NCBI GenBank assembly: GCA_029565415.1
Contig: JAKQOH010000139.1
Location: forward strand, 1 to 64,000
Source of the DNA: Candidatus Rifleibacteriota bacterium
GTDB taxonomy: Bacteria; Riflebacteria; Ozemobacteria; Ozemobacterales; Ozemobacteraceae
Reading direction: 5' to 3'
Length of the DNA: 64,000 bases
Below, piece after piece: positions 43,115-52,292 of the stretch. Under the pieces are notes generated by a model that had not been told where the DNA came from, did no database searches, and saw only the letters and a program-made list of their open reading frames with translations. Position 1 is the first letter of the stretch, and every line of letters starts with the position of its first letter. The position numbers were made by a program, and so were the translations under genes.

Positions 43115-43675
43115 TCAGTAGGCGCCGCCCATGATGTAGACCTTGGCGCTCAGGTTTACAGTCAGAAGCGGGGCTTTCGACTTGGTGTCGGTTTCGGCGG
43201 ACACCGAGATGTTGATCGAGCCGGCTGCGAGATTCACGATCTTGCGCTTTTCCATGATGGTCAGGAAGTTCCCGATGTCCTGGAAGGTGCCCAGAAGGCC
43301 CACTTCCACCGGCAGCTCGGACCACTGTTCCGCGCGGACCAGCGGGGAGATGCGGATATCCTGGAACTTCACGTTGAACTTGTTGGCGATCGCTTCGGTC
43401 GAGTCGAGCAGCTTGGGAACGACGGTTCCGAGCTGATTCGATTCCATCTCGAGCTTCTTCTTTTCTTCCGTCAGCTTGGCGATCGACTCGTTGATGCGGG
43501 CGATCTCGTCGGCGACGTTCCGGATCTCGTCCTTCTTCCGTTCCAGATCCTTGATGTCGTTCTCGAGCTTGGTCCGGATCTCCATCGTCGGTTCCCAGTA
43601 GTACATCCAGAACGCACCACCGGCACCGGCCGCCGCGAACACGATGATCATGATGACGACTGCGAAGTTATTCAT
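43115..43675 (-). CDS. pilO: Type IV pilus inner-membrane alignment protein PilO
   Basis: A 186-residue bitopic protein: one N-terminal transmembrane helix (about 4-26), a coiled coil (about 35-85, IKDLERKKDEIRNVADEIAR), and a ferredoxin-like domain (95-186) with LGTFQDIGNFLTIMEKRKIV. These are the usual PilO features. It pairs with PilN to connect PilM to PilP/PilQ. It starts 11 bases after the pilN stop. Confidence 0.92.
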   Translation of the reverse strand: MNNFAVVIMIIVFAAAGAGGAFWMYYWEPTMEIRTKLENDIKDLERKKDEIRNVADEIARINESIAKLTEEKKKLEMESNQLGTVVPKLLDSTEAIANKFNVKFQDIRISPLVRAEQWSELPVEVGLLGTFQDIGNFLTIMEKRKIVNLAAGSINISVSAETDTKSKAPLLTVNLSAKVYIMGGAY

Positions 43676-43686
43676 GGTTCGCTCCC

Positions 43687-44277
43687 TCAGTTCTTTCCGA
43701 CGTCCCGCTTGATGCGGCAGGTAATGTCGAACCGCCAGACGGGAGCTTTCTCATAGGTGTTTTTGTTGGCGTTGCTGAGGAAGACTTCCTCGAAGTAGGC
43801 GTGGCCCTGGAGCTGCTTGATGAAGTTCTGGATGCCGAGGGTCAGCCGGTTGTTGTCCTTGCCGGGCTGTTCGGAACAGGCATACCCGGTGAGCTGCACG
43901 CGCCGGTCCGAGTCGATGCGCAGGTTCGTGATCCAGACGGTCTTGTCGGGAACCACGGTGGTCAGGGAAGAGAACACTTCCGACCACTGGAGCAGGTTCG
44001 CGCCGGAAAGCTGCTTGAGCTGCTCGATCTGGGCTTCCAGATTCCGCTTGTCCTGCTCGAGCCGGTCGCGCTGTTCCAGCTTGTCCTTGTCCTTGCGCAC
44101 TTCCTCTTCGAGCGTCTTCTTCTGCTCTTCGAGGTCGGTGTTGTAGGTCTCGATCCAGACCGTGCCGAAGTAGAACAGCACGAGGATGCCAGCCAGCGCG
44201 ATCACGAGGAAGATCGCCGCGAACGGGATCTGGATCGGCTTGCGCCGCTTAATGGTGATGAGGTTTACTTTGATCAT
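43687..44277 (-). CDS. pilN: Type IV pilus assembly protein PilN
   Basis: A 196-residue bitopic protein. The N-terminal MIKVNLI motif is the PilM-binding peptide, followed by a transmembrane helix (about 18-42), a coiled coil with EEQKKTLEEEVRKDKDKLEQ, and a C-terminal ferredoxin-like domain with WSEVFSSLTTVVPDKTVWIT. It lies three bases after the pilM stop. Confidence 0.93.
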   Translation of the reverse strand: MIKVNLITIKRRKPIQIPFAAIFLVIALAGILVLFYFGTVWIETYNTDLEEQKKTLEEEVRKDKDKLEQRDRLEQDKRNLEAQIEQLKQLSGANLLQWSEVFSSLTTVVPDKTVWITNLRIDSDRRVQLTGYACSEQPGKDNNRLTLGIQNFIKQLQGHAYFEEVFLSNANKNTYEKAPVWRFDITCRIKRDVGKN

Positions 44278-44280
44278 CGT

Positions 44281-45369
44281 TTATTCCACCACCCCTCTGA
44301 GCGCCAAACCGATGGCGACGGTGAATCGTTGCAGGTTGTTGTAGAGAACGTCGGTGTCGGGCACGGTCACCGAGATGCCCTCGAGCGGGTTGCCCATGGC
44401 CACGTCGACGCCGAGCTCGTTGCTGATGTAGGTGTTGAACCCCTTAAGGTTCGAGGAGCCGCCCGAGAGGATGATCCGGTGGATCAGGGGCTCGCGGGAC
44501 TGGGCCTTGAAGTAGTCGAACGAGCGGCGGATTTCCGAGGCCAGCTCCTCGACCGTCGTCTTCACGACCTCGGCGACCTCGTTGCCGCCCGCGTCGTTGA
44601 TGTTGACTTCGGCCTCGTTGAACTTGATCTGCTCGGCCTGCTCGAACTCCTGCTTCATCACGTTCATGATCATCTGCGTGATGTTGTTGCCGGCGATCGG
44701 GATGTTGCGGGTGAACATCAGCACCCCCGACTTGAGCACCGAGATGTTCGTGGTGCGCGCCCCCGAATCGATGATCGCCACAACCTCGCCGCCTTCCGCG
44801 GCGTTCGCGGTGAGCAGGATCGAGTTCTCCAGGGCGTTGATCGCGGCGATCGTGTCGACGTCGATCACCTCGGGAGTCGAGCCGCCGCCCTTGAGGACGT
44901 CGAGGTAGCTGTTCACCAGCTCCTTCTGCGCCACGACGAGCAGGATCGAATACTTGCCGCCGCCCTCTTCCTCGGCGAGTTCGGCGAGCTTCGCATGGGT
45001 GATGCTGACCTCGTCGATCGCGTACGGAACGTACTGCTCGGCTTCAATGCGGACGGTTTGCTCGAGCTCATCGTCGCTCATGATCGGCAGCTTGGTGAAG
45101 CGCATGATCACGTTCTGACCCGAGATCGAGGCAAAGGACCGATCCGGCCGGATCTTGGAGCTTTTCAGCATATCCTTGATCACGGCTGCGATCGACTGCG
45201 GGTCTCGGATATTGCCTTCCTCGATTGCCGAGGGGGGTACAGGCGCTATCGCATATCCCGTCAGTTCCGGACCCGAGGGGGTCTTCTTGAGCTGGACGAT
45301 CTTCACCGTCGAGGTGCCGATGTCTATGCCCACCGAGGTGTTGCTTGTCCCGAAGGTAAACAAGCCCAT
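44281..45369 (-). CDS. pilM: Type IV pilus actin-like ATPase PilM
   Basis: Cytoplasmic actin-fold protein that binds PilN. The 362-residue product starts MGLFTFGTSNTSVGIDIGTS with the first phosphate loop, VAIIDSGARTTNISVL as second, and ILSGGSSNLKGFNTYI as adenosine motif. ATG at 45369 has a GGAGG site and is preferred over 45384. It is the first gene of the pilM-N-O-P-P-Q operon. Confidence 0.95.
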   Translation of the reverse strand: MGLFTFGTSNTSVGIDIGTSTVKIVQLKKTPSGPELTGYAIAPVPPSAIEEGNIRDPQSIAAVIKDMLKSSKIRPDRSFASISGQNVIMRFTKLPIMSDDELEQTVRIEAEQYVPYAIDEVSITHAKLAELAEEEGGGKYSILLVVAQKELVNSYLDVLKGGGSTPEVIDVDTIAAINALENSILLTANAAEGGEVVAIIDSGARTTNISVLKSGVLMFTRNIPIAGNNITQMIMNVMKQEFEQAEQIKFNEAEVNINDAGGNEVAEVVKTTVEELASEIRRSFDYFKAQSREPLIHRIILSGGSSNLKGFNTYISNELGVDVAMGNPLEGISVTVPDTDVLYNNLQRFTVAIGLALRGVVE

Positions 45370-45430
45370 GCGTGGTTCCTCCAAGGTCGGCCTGGCCGCC
45401 GGTCTGTCCGGGCCGCGAACTGATGATTCT

Positions 45431-45448
45431 ACAGAACGTCAGTTCTGT
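45431..45448. promoter_or_regulatory. Palindrome upstream of the pil operon
   Basis: acagaac (45431-45437) and gttctgt (45442-45448) with GTCA between. It contains GAAC-N4-GTTC, the core of the Gram-positive type LexA box, about 60-80 bases before the pilM start. It may be a LexA-like or other dimeric operator; evidence is the sequence only. Confidence 0.4.
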
Positions 45449-45506
45449 ATCGACCTCATCTCGTAATTTCCTGAGAGCTGATCCGGAGTATTTTTCGGGA
45501 ATCGCG

Positions 45507-46937
45507 TCATCGTTGCCTCCGAACCGGGTCATAGCGCAGAAGACGCAGCGAAACGTGGGAATAATACAAGGCCAGGATCTGCCGGTACGACCACCGGCGC
45601 TTTCCGAGCTCGATCGCACCCGCCTGGCACAGCCCGACCTGGTGCCCGTATCCGCGCCCATGAATCGTGATGCCGTTGCGGGCCGCGGTGCCCTGATTCA
45701 AGGGTAGACCCCGGTTGACAGAGGTGTCAAGGGTGCGGGGGATTCCGCTGATCACGATCCAGCCGGATGTCGGCCGCCGCATCCGGCGGATGCCCGCCGC
45801 GGTCTGGACGACGAGCTGGGGCGGCCCGCTGAGCCGGCCACCCGCGAACAGCCGGATACTGCCGTTTCCCGCGGGCCTGGTGCCGGGGGTGGCGGGAACT
45901 GCCGTGGCCTGGGCCTGAACCGCCCCCTGCTGGGGAAGAACGAACGTCGTGCTGGGAAGATTGAACAGCCTTCGGAACGTGGTGCCCTTCACGCGCAGTT
46001 CGCCCTTGTCGGTGCGGAGCCGGACCTGCTCGACGCGGTCGAGGGGGGCCGGGGAGACGATTTCGGCCGCATACAGGCTCGAAAAGGACAGCCCTTCGGC
46101 TGCGAGGCCCTTGCGGAGCCTGTCGAGGCCGATCTGCTCGGTCCAGCGGTATTTGGAGGCGGCTTTGCAGTAGTCGCACCGCACGCGACGCAGATACCGG
46201 GTGGGCGCCCCGCCGTAGACCTTTTCGTTGTCCGAGGTCATGCCGCCGCAGGCCGCGTGATACATCGTCGAGATCGGCACCCCGTCACTGATCAGAATCA
46301 CCCCGCGGGTGGCGTTCAGGGCCGCGTCGACGCTCGCCCGCTCAGCCTTCACCCCATTGTATACCTGACAATGCTCGCGGTCGCACAGGTCGTAGCCTTC
46401 CTTGCCGTGCTTGCCCCGGTTCGCGATCGCCCAGGTGCGCGCGATGACCGCCTGCGCCTTGAGCGTTTCGGCCGGTGACAGCGAACCGACCTCGCTTCCC
46501 ACGACCCCGCGCAGGTAATCCTCGAGCCCGACCCGGTTGATCACGCTCGCGCCGCTCTTTCCGAACGCCACCTCGAGGCTGCCGCGATAGGCACGCCCGT
46601 TGATGGACAGCGTTCCGCGTTTCGGCTGGAAACGCATCCGCCGCCCCGTCAGGGAAGGGGGCGCCGGCTTTCTGCGCGAGACGCGCCGGCTCTTCTTCGG
46701 CTCGGGTTTTTGGGCGGCCGGAACGGTCCAGGAAAACGTCTCGCCCGCCCGGAACACCTTGATCCGCCGGTTCTTCTCGTCATACTGCTCGCCACCCGAC
46801 GGAAACGTGATCTTCACCGTCGGAATGCCCGCTTCGATCCCGACCCGCAGAACCGGTTCGGGCGATGCCGTCGCGGGAGAGATGCCTGCCGCCACGAGCA
46901 GGAGGGGCAGGAGGAGGCGGAGAAGTTTATTGACCAT
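45507..46937 (-). CDS. SpoIID/LytB-domain protein (first copy)
   Basis: Peptidoglycan-active exported protein. The 476-residue product has a signal peptide (about 1-24), an N-terminal SPOR-like or beta region, a basic linker (KKSRRVSRRKPAP), and the SpoIID core: GLEDYLRGVVGSEVGSLSPAETLKAQAVIARTWA (Glu of GSEV is the expected catalytic residue), REHCQVYNG, and the final GRGYGHQVGLCQAGAIELG block. SpoIID acts as a lytic transglycosylase in sporulation; in diderms its job is less clear. ATG at 46937 gives a normal signal peptide; ATG at 46979 has a GGAG site but adds a 14-residue Cys/Pro-rich prefix. Precedes the pil operon by 137 bases. Confidence 0.86.
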   Translation of the reverse strand: MVNKLLRLLLPLLLVAAGISPATASPEPVLRVGIEAGIPTVKITFPSGGEQYDEKNRRIKVFRAGETFSWTVPAAQKPEPKKSRRVSRRKPAPPSLTGRRMRFQPKRGTLSINGRAYRGSLEVAFGKSGASVINRVGLEDYLRGVVGSEVGSLSPAETLKAQAVIARTWAIANRGKHGKEGYDLCDREHCQVYNGVKAERASVDAALNATRGVILISDGVPISTMYHAACGGMTSDNEKVYGGAPTRYLRRVRCDYCKAASKYRWTEQIGLDRLRKGLAAEGLSFSSLYAAEIVSPAPLDRVEQVRLRTDKGELRVKGTTFRRLFNLPSTTFVLPQQGAVQAQATAVPATPGTRPAGNGSIRLFAGGRLSGPPQLVVQTAAGIRRMRRPTSGWIVISGIPRTLDTSVNRGLPLNQGTAARNGITIHGRGYGHQVGLCQAGAIELGKRRWSYRQILALYYSHVSLRLLRYDPVRRQR

Positions 46938-47063
46938 ATAGAGATGTTTCGGCCGAATCGGCCCGCAGCATGACCCCATTCTCTCCGATCGTTTTCTGGA
47001 GCGGGTTTCCTGTGAGCGGATGTTGGGGTAGAATGTGGGAAAGATGAATCGAGAGGTCGACAG

Positions 47064-47834
47064 GTGAGAGGAGCGTTGCTGTTGCTCGTCTGGCTGCTGT
47101 TTGCCGGCGGCCCGGCGGCCGAGGCCGCCGGAGCGGCGGTCGCATCGGGCAGCCCGGCCATCGACGCCGCAGCCCTGATCCGGAAGATCGAGACCCAGTA
47201 TCAGGGGCGATCCTCGCACGGCACCATCTCCATGACGATCCGGACCAGCCAGTGGAGCCGCACGCTCGTCATGGAAGCCTGGTCCGAAGGTCGGGATCGC
47301 TTTCTGACGCGCATTCTCGATCCCCGCAAGGAACGCGGAACCTGCACGCTCAAGGTCGGGAATGATATCTGGAACTATTTTCCCCGCATCGACCGTCTCG
47401 TGAAGATCCCCTCGAGCCTGATGGGCGACCGGTGGATGGGCAGTCATCTGACCAACGACGATCTGGTCAAGGAGAACAAGGTCGACGAGCTGTATGAACT
47501 CGCCGTCGAGCGCCGGGAGGGGACGAACGTCACGATCGTCGGCGTTCCCCGGCCGGCCGCGGCCGTCGTCTGGGGGAAGATCCGGTATGAGGCGGATCTC
47601 GAACGGGAAGTCCCGGTGCGGGTCACGTATTTCGACGAGGAGAACCGGCTGGTCAGGACGATGACGTTCACGGATCTGCAGCGGATCGACGGCCGGTGGC
47701 TCCCGATGCGGTTCACCATCAGGCCCGAGGAAGAGCCGGACGAGGAGACGGTGCTGGCCTACGAGAACCTCACCTTCGACCTGCCGCTCGAACAGGGATT
47801 GTTCTCGATCCAGAGGCTGCGGCGCGCCCCGTGA
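47064..47834 (+). CDS. LolA-like outer-membrane lipoprotein-sorting protein
   Basis: A 256-residue periplasmic protein with a signal peptide (about 1-21) and the COG2834-type fold: ALIRKIETQYQGRSSHGTISM, RILDPRKERGTCTLKVGNDIWNYFPRIDRLVKI, DRWMGSHLTNDDLVKENK and FTDLQRIDGRWLPMRFTI. Family members carry lipids or lipoproteins and are encoded beside MMPL or FtsX exporters. The start is GTG at 47064 with a GAGAGG site. It heads a five-gene export operon. Confidence 0.85.
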   Translation: MRGALLLLVWLLFAGGPAAEAAGAAVASGSPAIDAAALIRKIETQYQGRSSHGTISMTIRTSQWSRTLVMEAWSEGRDRFLTRILDPRKERGTCTLKVGNDIWNYFPRIDRLVKIPSSLMGDRWMGSHLTNDDLVKENKVDELYELAVERREGTNVTIVGVPRPAAAVVWGKIRYEADLEREVPVRVTYFDEENRLVRTMTFTDLQRIDGRWLPMRFTIRPEEEPDEETVLAYENLTFDLPLEQGLFSIQRLRRAP

Positions 47835-49072
47835 TGCTGCTGCGGCTGGCCTGGCGGAACCTGTGGCGCAACCGGCGCCGCACCCAGTTGACCATGGCCG
47901 GGATGGTGTTTGCGACCGCGCTGCTCATCTTCACGCTGGCGATGTATGACGGCATGCTGTGGGACATGATCGAAAACGTCACCGAAGTGATGACCGGGCA
48001 CGTCGTCATCGCCCGGGAAGGCTACCAGGACCGGCCCGAACTGCACCGGACGATCGGGGGGAGCGACGAGGCCCGGGCGGAAATCGCTTCGGAAGCGGGG
48101 GTGCGCGGGGTCTGCAGCCGCGTCTCGGCGTTCGCTCTGCTGAGCTGCGGCCCGGAGAGAGATGCGAAAACGCAGCCGGGGCGGCTGACGGGAATCGACC
48201 CGCTCTCGGAGCGCAGATTCGGCCGGCTTGCCCGGTGCGTCACGCGCGGCAGGTTTCTGGATTCGGCTTCCGGCACGGAGGCGGTGCTGGGCATCGATCT
48301 GGCACGCAGCCTGGGCGCCGGGCCGGGGGCGGAGCTGGTGGTGATCAGCCAGGCCGCCGATGGTTCGACGGTCACCGAGGTGCTGCCGGTCGCGGGAATC
48401 CTCGACACGGGTGACCAGCTACGGGACGGGAGTCTTGTCCTGGTCGGCCTGGAGACGATGCAGAGGATGTTCGGTCTCGAAGGCCGTCTGCATACCCTGC
48501 ACGTGTTCCTCGACCGGCCGCTCGCCGCCCGCGAAGCCGCGGCCGCCCTTTCCCGGCGGCTTTCCGGGCGGGGCCTCGAGGTGCTGCCGTGGCAGGAGCT
48601 CCAGCCCCAACTGGCCCAGGTGTTTTCGATCTGGCTGGGGATGCAGGTGTTCACGATGGGGGTGTTTTACTTCGGCATCGTGCTCATCACCTTCAGCACG
48701 ATGTCGATGACGTTTCTGGAGCGGCTGCGCGAGTTTGGCATGCTGCGCGCGATCGGGTTGAAGCCCCGGCAGCTCGTCCTGCTCATCATCCTCGAGGGCG
48801 GGCTCATGAGCTCGCTGGCGGGGCTGCTGGGCATGGGGGCCGGAGCTCTTCTGGGGTGGGGGATCTCGGTCGCGCCGATCGATCTGGGCTGGTTCCTGCC
48901 CCCGATCTCGTGGGGCGGAACCACGGTGATCCCGCGCATCCGGGGCGTACTCAGCCCTGTCAACGTGGCGATGCCGGGCGGGGTGATGATGCTGCTGGGG
49001 GCGGTCGTCGCCCTGTTTCCGGCCTGGAGGCTGTTCTTCCTGCGCCCCGTCGAGGCGCTGCGGGAGGGCTGA
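47834..49072 (+). CDS. ABC exporter permease, FtsX/LolC type (first)
   Basis: A 412-residue permease: N-terminal transmembrane helix (about 20-40) with the sequence MLLRLAWRNLWRNRRRTQLT, a periplasmic MacB-like domain (about 45-265), then three helices (about 275-300, 325-350, 375-400) with ERLREFGMLRAIGLKPRQLVLL, the ATPase-coupling region. Overlaps the LolA-like stop by one base. The MacB-like core could extract lipoproteins or hydrophobic molecules from the inner membrane. Confidence 0.9.
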   Translation: MLLRLAWRNLWRNRRRTQLTMAGMVFATALLIFTLAMYDGMLWDMIENVTEVMTGHVVIAREGYQDRPELHRTIGGSDEARAEIASEAGVRGVCSRVSAFALLSCGPERDAKTQPGRLTGIDPLSERRFGRLARCVTRGRFLDSASGTEAVLGIDLARSLGAGPGAELVVISQAADGSTVTEVLPVAGILDTGDQLRDGSLVLVGLETMQRMFGLEGRLHTLHVFLDRPLAAREAAAALSRRLSGRGLEVLPWQELQPQLAQVFSIWLGMQVFTMGVFYFGIVLITFSTMSMTFLERLREFGMLRAIGLKPRQLVLLIILEGGLMSSLAGLLGMGAGALLGWGISVAPIDLGWFLPPISWGGTTVIPRIRGVLSPVNVAMPGGVMMLLGAVVALFPAWRLFFLRPVEALREG

Positions 49073-50299
49073 ATGATTCTACGGCTGGCCTGGCGGAACC
49101 TGTGGCGGAACCCCCGTCGCACGCTGCTGCAGATGCTCGCGGTCGCCGGGAGCCTGTTCGTCGCCGTGTTTTTCAACAATCTGGCCTATGGGTCATACCG
49201 TCAGATGATCCGTGAGGGCGTGAAGGCGGGTAGCGGACATGTTGGTATATATCATAAACGATACATTGAGGAACGCAAGGTCGAGCAGTGGTTCGTGGTG
49301 GGGTCGGCTGCCGTCGCACTGGAAGGCTTGCCCGGGGTGAGCGGGGTGTTCCCGCGACTGCTGCTGACCTGCCTGGCGCGCACGAGCCATGACGGCTGCG
49401 GGGCGGCGATCCTGGGCCTCGACGTCGCGGCCGAGGCCGCCAGCCACCCGCTCCTGGAACCCCGCCGCCTGGTGTCCGGAACCCTCCCCGCCGGGGCCCG
49501 GCAGGTTCTGGTCGGGGACCGGCTGGCTGCCATGCTGCGCCTGGAGCCCGGCCGGAAGCTGGTGGTCATGTTCCAGGGCGCGGACGGCGAGATCCGCAGC
49601 ACCCTGTTCCGGGTGTCGGGGATCGTGCACTCCGGGGTGAAACAGATGGATGCCGGGATGATCGTGGCCGACCGGAAGGAGCTGGGCGAGGCATTCGGCG
49701 CTCCCGATGCGGCTCACGAGCTGGCGATCCTGCTCGACGACCCCGTGCGGGGAGGGGAGGTGCGCGCGGCGATCGAGGCTGGGTGCGGACTTCCCGCCTC
49801 GACGGCGGCCTTCCCGTGGGAGAAAGCGATGCCGCAGCTGGATGGGGCGATCCGGATGGACCGGGTCCAGTTCCGGTTCATGATTCTGATTCTCGCCATG
49901 ATCGTCGGGCTGGGCGCGGCGAACACCCTGTTGATGAGCGTCGTCGAGCGGACGCGGGAGTTCGGCCTGGTGCGCGCCCTCGGCTTCGGGCCCGCGGCGG
50001 TCAGGGCCCTGGTGATGGCCGAAGGGGTGATGCTCGGCCTGCTCGGCATGGCGCTCGGTACGGTCCTGGGGCTGCTCGCCACCTGGCATGCCTCGGTTCA
50101 CGGGATCGATTTCTCGTCCCTGATGGGCGAGGCCGAACTCGCCGGCATGCTCATCGACCCGGTCATCTTCAGCGGCTGGGATCATGTGACGACCTTCTGG
50201 TTCAATCTCGGCATGCTTGCGGTGGTGGCGGCCGCCTCGCTGTATCCGGCGCACAAGGCGCTGCAGATTGGGCCTGCGCAGGCCATGCGCACGTTCTGA
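49073..50299 (+). CDS. ABC exporter permease, FtsX/LolE type (second)
   Basis: A 408-residue paralogue of the preceding permease, starting directly after its stop and sharing the opening MILRLAWRNLWRNPRRTLLQ. It has the same plan: one N-terminal helix, a periplasmic domain and three C-terminal helices, with ERTREFGLVRALGFGPAAVRALV as coupling region. Two distinct permeases indicate a heterodimer of the LolCE type. Confidence 0.9.
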   Translation: MILRLAWRNLWRNPRRTLLQMLAVAGSLFVAVFFNNLAYGSYRQMIREGVKAGSGHVGIYHKRYIEERKVEQWFVVGSAAVALEGLPGVSGVFPRLLLTCLARTSHDGCGAAILGLDVAAEAASHPLLEPRRLVSGTLPAGARQVLVGDRLAAMLRLEPGRKLVVMFQGADGEIRSTLFRVSGIVHSGVKQMDAGMIVADRKELGEAFGAPDAAHELAILLDDPVRGGEVRAAIEAGCGLPASTAAFPWEKAMPQLDGAIRMDRVQFRFMILILAMIVGLGAANTLLMSVVERTREFGLVRALGFGPAAVRALVMAEGVMLGLLGMALGTVLGLLATWHASVHGIDFSSLMGEAELAGMLIDPVIFSGWDHVTTFWFNLGMLAVVAAASLYPAHKALQIGPAQAMRTF

Positions 50300-50314
50300 C
50301 ACGGGAGAAGAAGG

Positions 50315-51022
50315 ATGAGGGGAATCCGGATCGGGAAGGTTTCGAAAAGCTATCGGGAAGCCGGCGGCGAGGTGCGGGCGATCGACGCCCTCGATCTGAC
50401 GGTCGGTGCCGGGGAGTTCACGGTTATCGCCGGGCCGTCCGGCAGCGGCAAGACGACGCTGCTGAATCTTGTCGGCGGCCTCGACCGGCCCGACACCGGG
50501 GAGGTGTTTCTCGACGAGTATGCCCTGCAGACGATGTCCGATGCCGAGCTTACGGAACTGCGGCTGCGGCGGATCGGATTCGTGTTCCAGGCATTCAATC
50601 TCCTGCCCGTGCTGTCCGTGTTCGAAAACATCCAGTTCATCCTTCAGATCCAGGGGGTTGCCGAGTCCGACCACGCCGGCCGAATCCTGCCCCTGCTGAA
50701 GGAGCTTGGCCTCGAAGGTCTGGAAAACCGCTTCCCGCCGCAGCTGAGCGGTGGCCAGCAGCAGCGTGTCGCCGTCGCGCGGGCGATGATCGGCCGGCCG
50801 CGGGTGGTCCTCGCCGACGAGCCCACCGCCAACCTCGACTCGGAAAACGCCATGGCGTTACTGCATCTGATGAAGCGGCTCAATGCCGAACAGGGGGTCA
50901 CGTTCCTGTTCAGTTCCCACGACCAGAGGGTCATCGAGACGGCCCGACGGGTCGTGCGGCTGCGCGACGGCCGGATCGAGTCGGATGAGTGCCGGTCCGG
51001 ATCGGAGACGGCGCAGGGATGA
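50315..51022 (+). CDS. ABC exporter ATPase, LolD/MacB type
   Basis: A 235-residue ATPase with Walker A GPSGSGKTT (about 40-48), Q-loop FVFQAFNLLPVLSV, signature LSGGQQQRVAVARAM, Walker B RVVLADEPTANLDSE and the H-loop SSHDQRV. The FQAFNLLPxLSxxEN pattern is characteristic of the LolD/MacB/FtsE group. ATG at 50315 has GGGAGAAGAAGG upstream. Confidence 0.94.
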   Translation: MRGIRIGKVSKSYREAGGEVRAIDALDLTVGAGEFTVIAGPSGSGKTTLLNLVGGLDRPDTGEVFLDEYALQTMSDAELTELRLRRIGFVFQAFNLLPVLSVFENIQFILQIQGVAESDHAGRILPLLKELGLEGLENRFPPQLSGGQQQRVAVARAMIGRPRVVLADEPTANLDSENAMALLHLMKRLNAEQGVTFLFSSHDQRVIETARRVVRLRDGRIESDECRSGSETAQG

Positions 51023-52281
51023 GATGGAACAGGCGGCCCCGACGGAACACAGGGATAATCCTTGTAACTCTTTTTCATTTGATGCGATCGTGCGGGCTCG
51101 AAGCCGGACCGATCACCCAGACATGGGCCTGGCGCACGATCTGCCAGGGCCTGGCGTATACCGAAGGAACCACCCGGCTGGTTCCCGGACTGCCACGCGC
51201 TCACCTCGTGACGCAGGAGCTGCTGAGATACGGAGTGAGCGGGGAGGCGGGTGCGGTCAGATTCCAGCTCGGATACGAGATATCCGGCGTCTGGCGCGGT
51301 CAGGAGGCGCCGTTCCGGGACGCGGGCGTCCGTCTCGTCGGCCGGCCTGACGATGCCGGACTGCCGAATCTCGTCGAGACCCGCGGTGTGTTCCGGCGGA
51401 CGGAGCGGAGCCTGGTGAGCGGAACCATCGAGCGGATGCAGGCCTCGTGGCGGTCGGGGGTGATCGACATCGATCTCGGCCGGCAGCCGGTGAGCCTGGG
51501 AACCAGTCATTTCATCGGGGTTCTGGACGTTCTGGCCCCGTTTTCCCCCGGCTATCTCGACGCCACGTTCAAGCCAGGCATCGATGCGGTGCGGTTCCGG
51601 ACCAGATCCGGGGAGACTGGCGAAGGAGAACTGATCCTCGTTCCCGCCCGGTCGATGCGGGAACGGGCGGTCCTGGGCCGTCTGCGCCGCACCCTCGGCG
51701 GGATCGACGCGGAGATCGTGGCGGGCCGGTTCCGGAGCCGGGAGATGGCCGGCATCGGGTGGGAGGGGGAAAAGCGGGGGTGGAATCTGTGGGGGGAGGC
51801 GGCCCTGTTCACGCGGAGGCCCGGTGCCGAAGCCCGTCGAGCCGGCCCGGCCGGGTGTGCCCGGTCACTGATCGCAGGCGCGGAACGGCAGATCCGTTCG
51901 GGCACGCGTGCCGGGATCGCCTGGTTCCATCAGGATTTCGGCGTCGTCGACCCGGCGGCGCTGCCGGAGGTGGTGAGCGATGCCCCGTTCCGCGAGGGAT
52001 GGCGGTATCTGGCCGGGCGGCGGTATGTTCTGGCCACGTTCGACCAGGAGCTGGACCCCCTCGTGCGTCTCGATCTGGCGATGGTCGCGAATGCGTGCGA
52101 CGGCTCGACGCTGTGGCAGCCGAAACTCGTTTTCAACACCGGGGATGATTCCGATCTGACGCTGTTCGCGTGGGTGGGAGCCGGTGCTGATGCCGGGATC
52201 GGGCCCCGCGGCCCCGTTCCGGGGTCGGAGTTCGGCTCCGTCGCAGACGGCATCGGGTTTCTCTCCCGGTGGTTTTTCTGA
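51019..52281 (+). CDS. Predicted outer-membrane beta-barrel protein of the export operon
   Basis: A 420-residue exported protein with an N-terminal signal peptide and many short amphipathic strands separated by Gly/Arg-rich turns (AVRFQLGYEISGVW, GVIDIDLGRQPVSLG, MAGIGWEGEKRGWNLWGEAAL), ending in Phe (FLSRWFF). That pattern fits a porin-like barrel. It overlaps the ATPase gene by four bases, so a barrel, two permeases, an ATPase and a LolA-like protein are co-expressed. No known family name was recognised. ATG at 51019 is preferred over 50989, which lies deep inside the ATPase gene. Confidence 0.7.
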   Translation: MRWNRRPRRNTGIILVTLFHLMRSCGLEAGPITQTWAWRTICQGLAYTEGTTRLVPGLPRAHLVTQELLRYGVSGEAGAVRFQLGYEISGVWRGQEAPFRDAGVRLVGRPDDAGLPNLVETRGVFRRTERSLVSGTIERMQASWRSGVIDIDLGRQPVSLGTSHFIGVLDVLAPFSPGYLDATFKPGIDAVRFRTRSGETGEGELILVPARSMRERAVLGRLRRTLGGIDAEIVAGRFRSREMAGIGWEGEKRGWNLWGEAALFTRRPGAEARRAGPAGCARSLIAGAERQIRSGTRAGIAWFHQDFGVVDPAALPEVVSDAPFREGWRYLAGRRYVLATFDQELDPLVRLDLAMVANACDGSTLWQPKLVFNTGDDSDLTLFAWVGAGADAGIGPRGPVPGSEFGSVADGIGFLSRWFF

Positions 52282-52292
52282 CCCGGGAACCG

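Noticed and set aside
43801..45423. 540-codon plus-strand frame antisense to pilM and pilN
   Set aside because: PilM and PilN motifs are clear on the minus strand; the plus frame has none.
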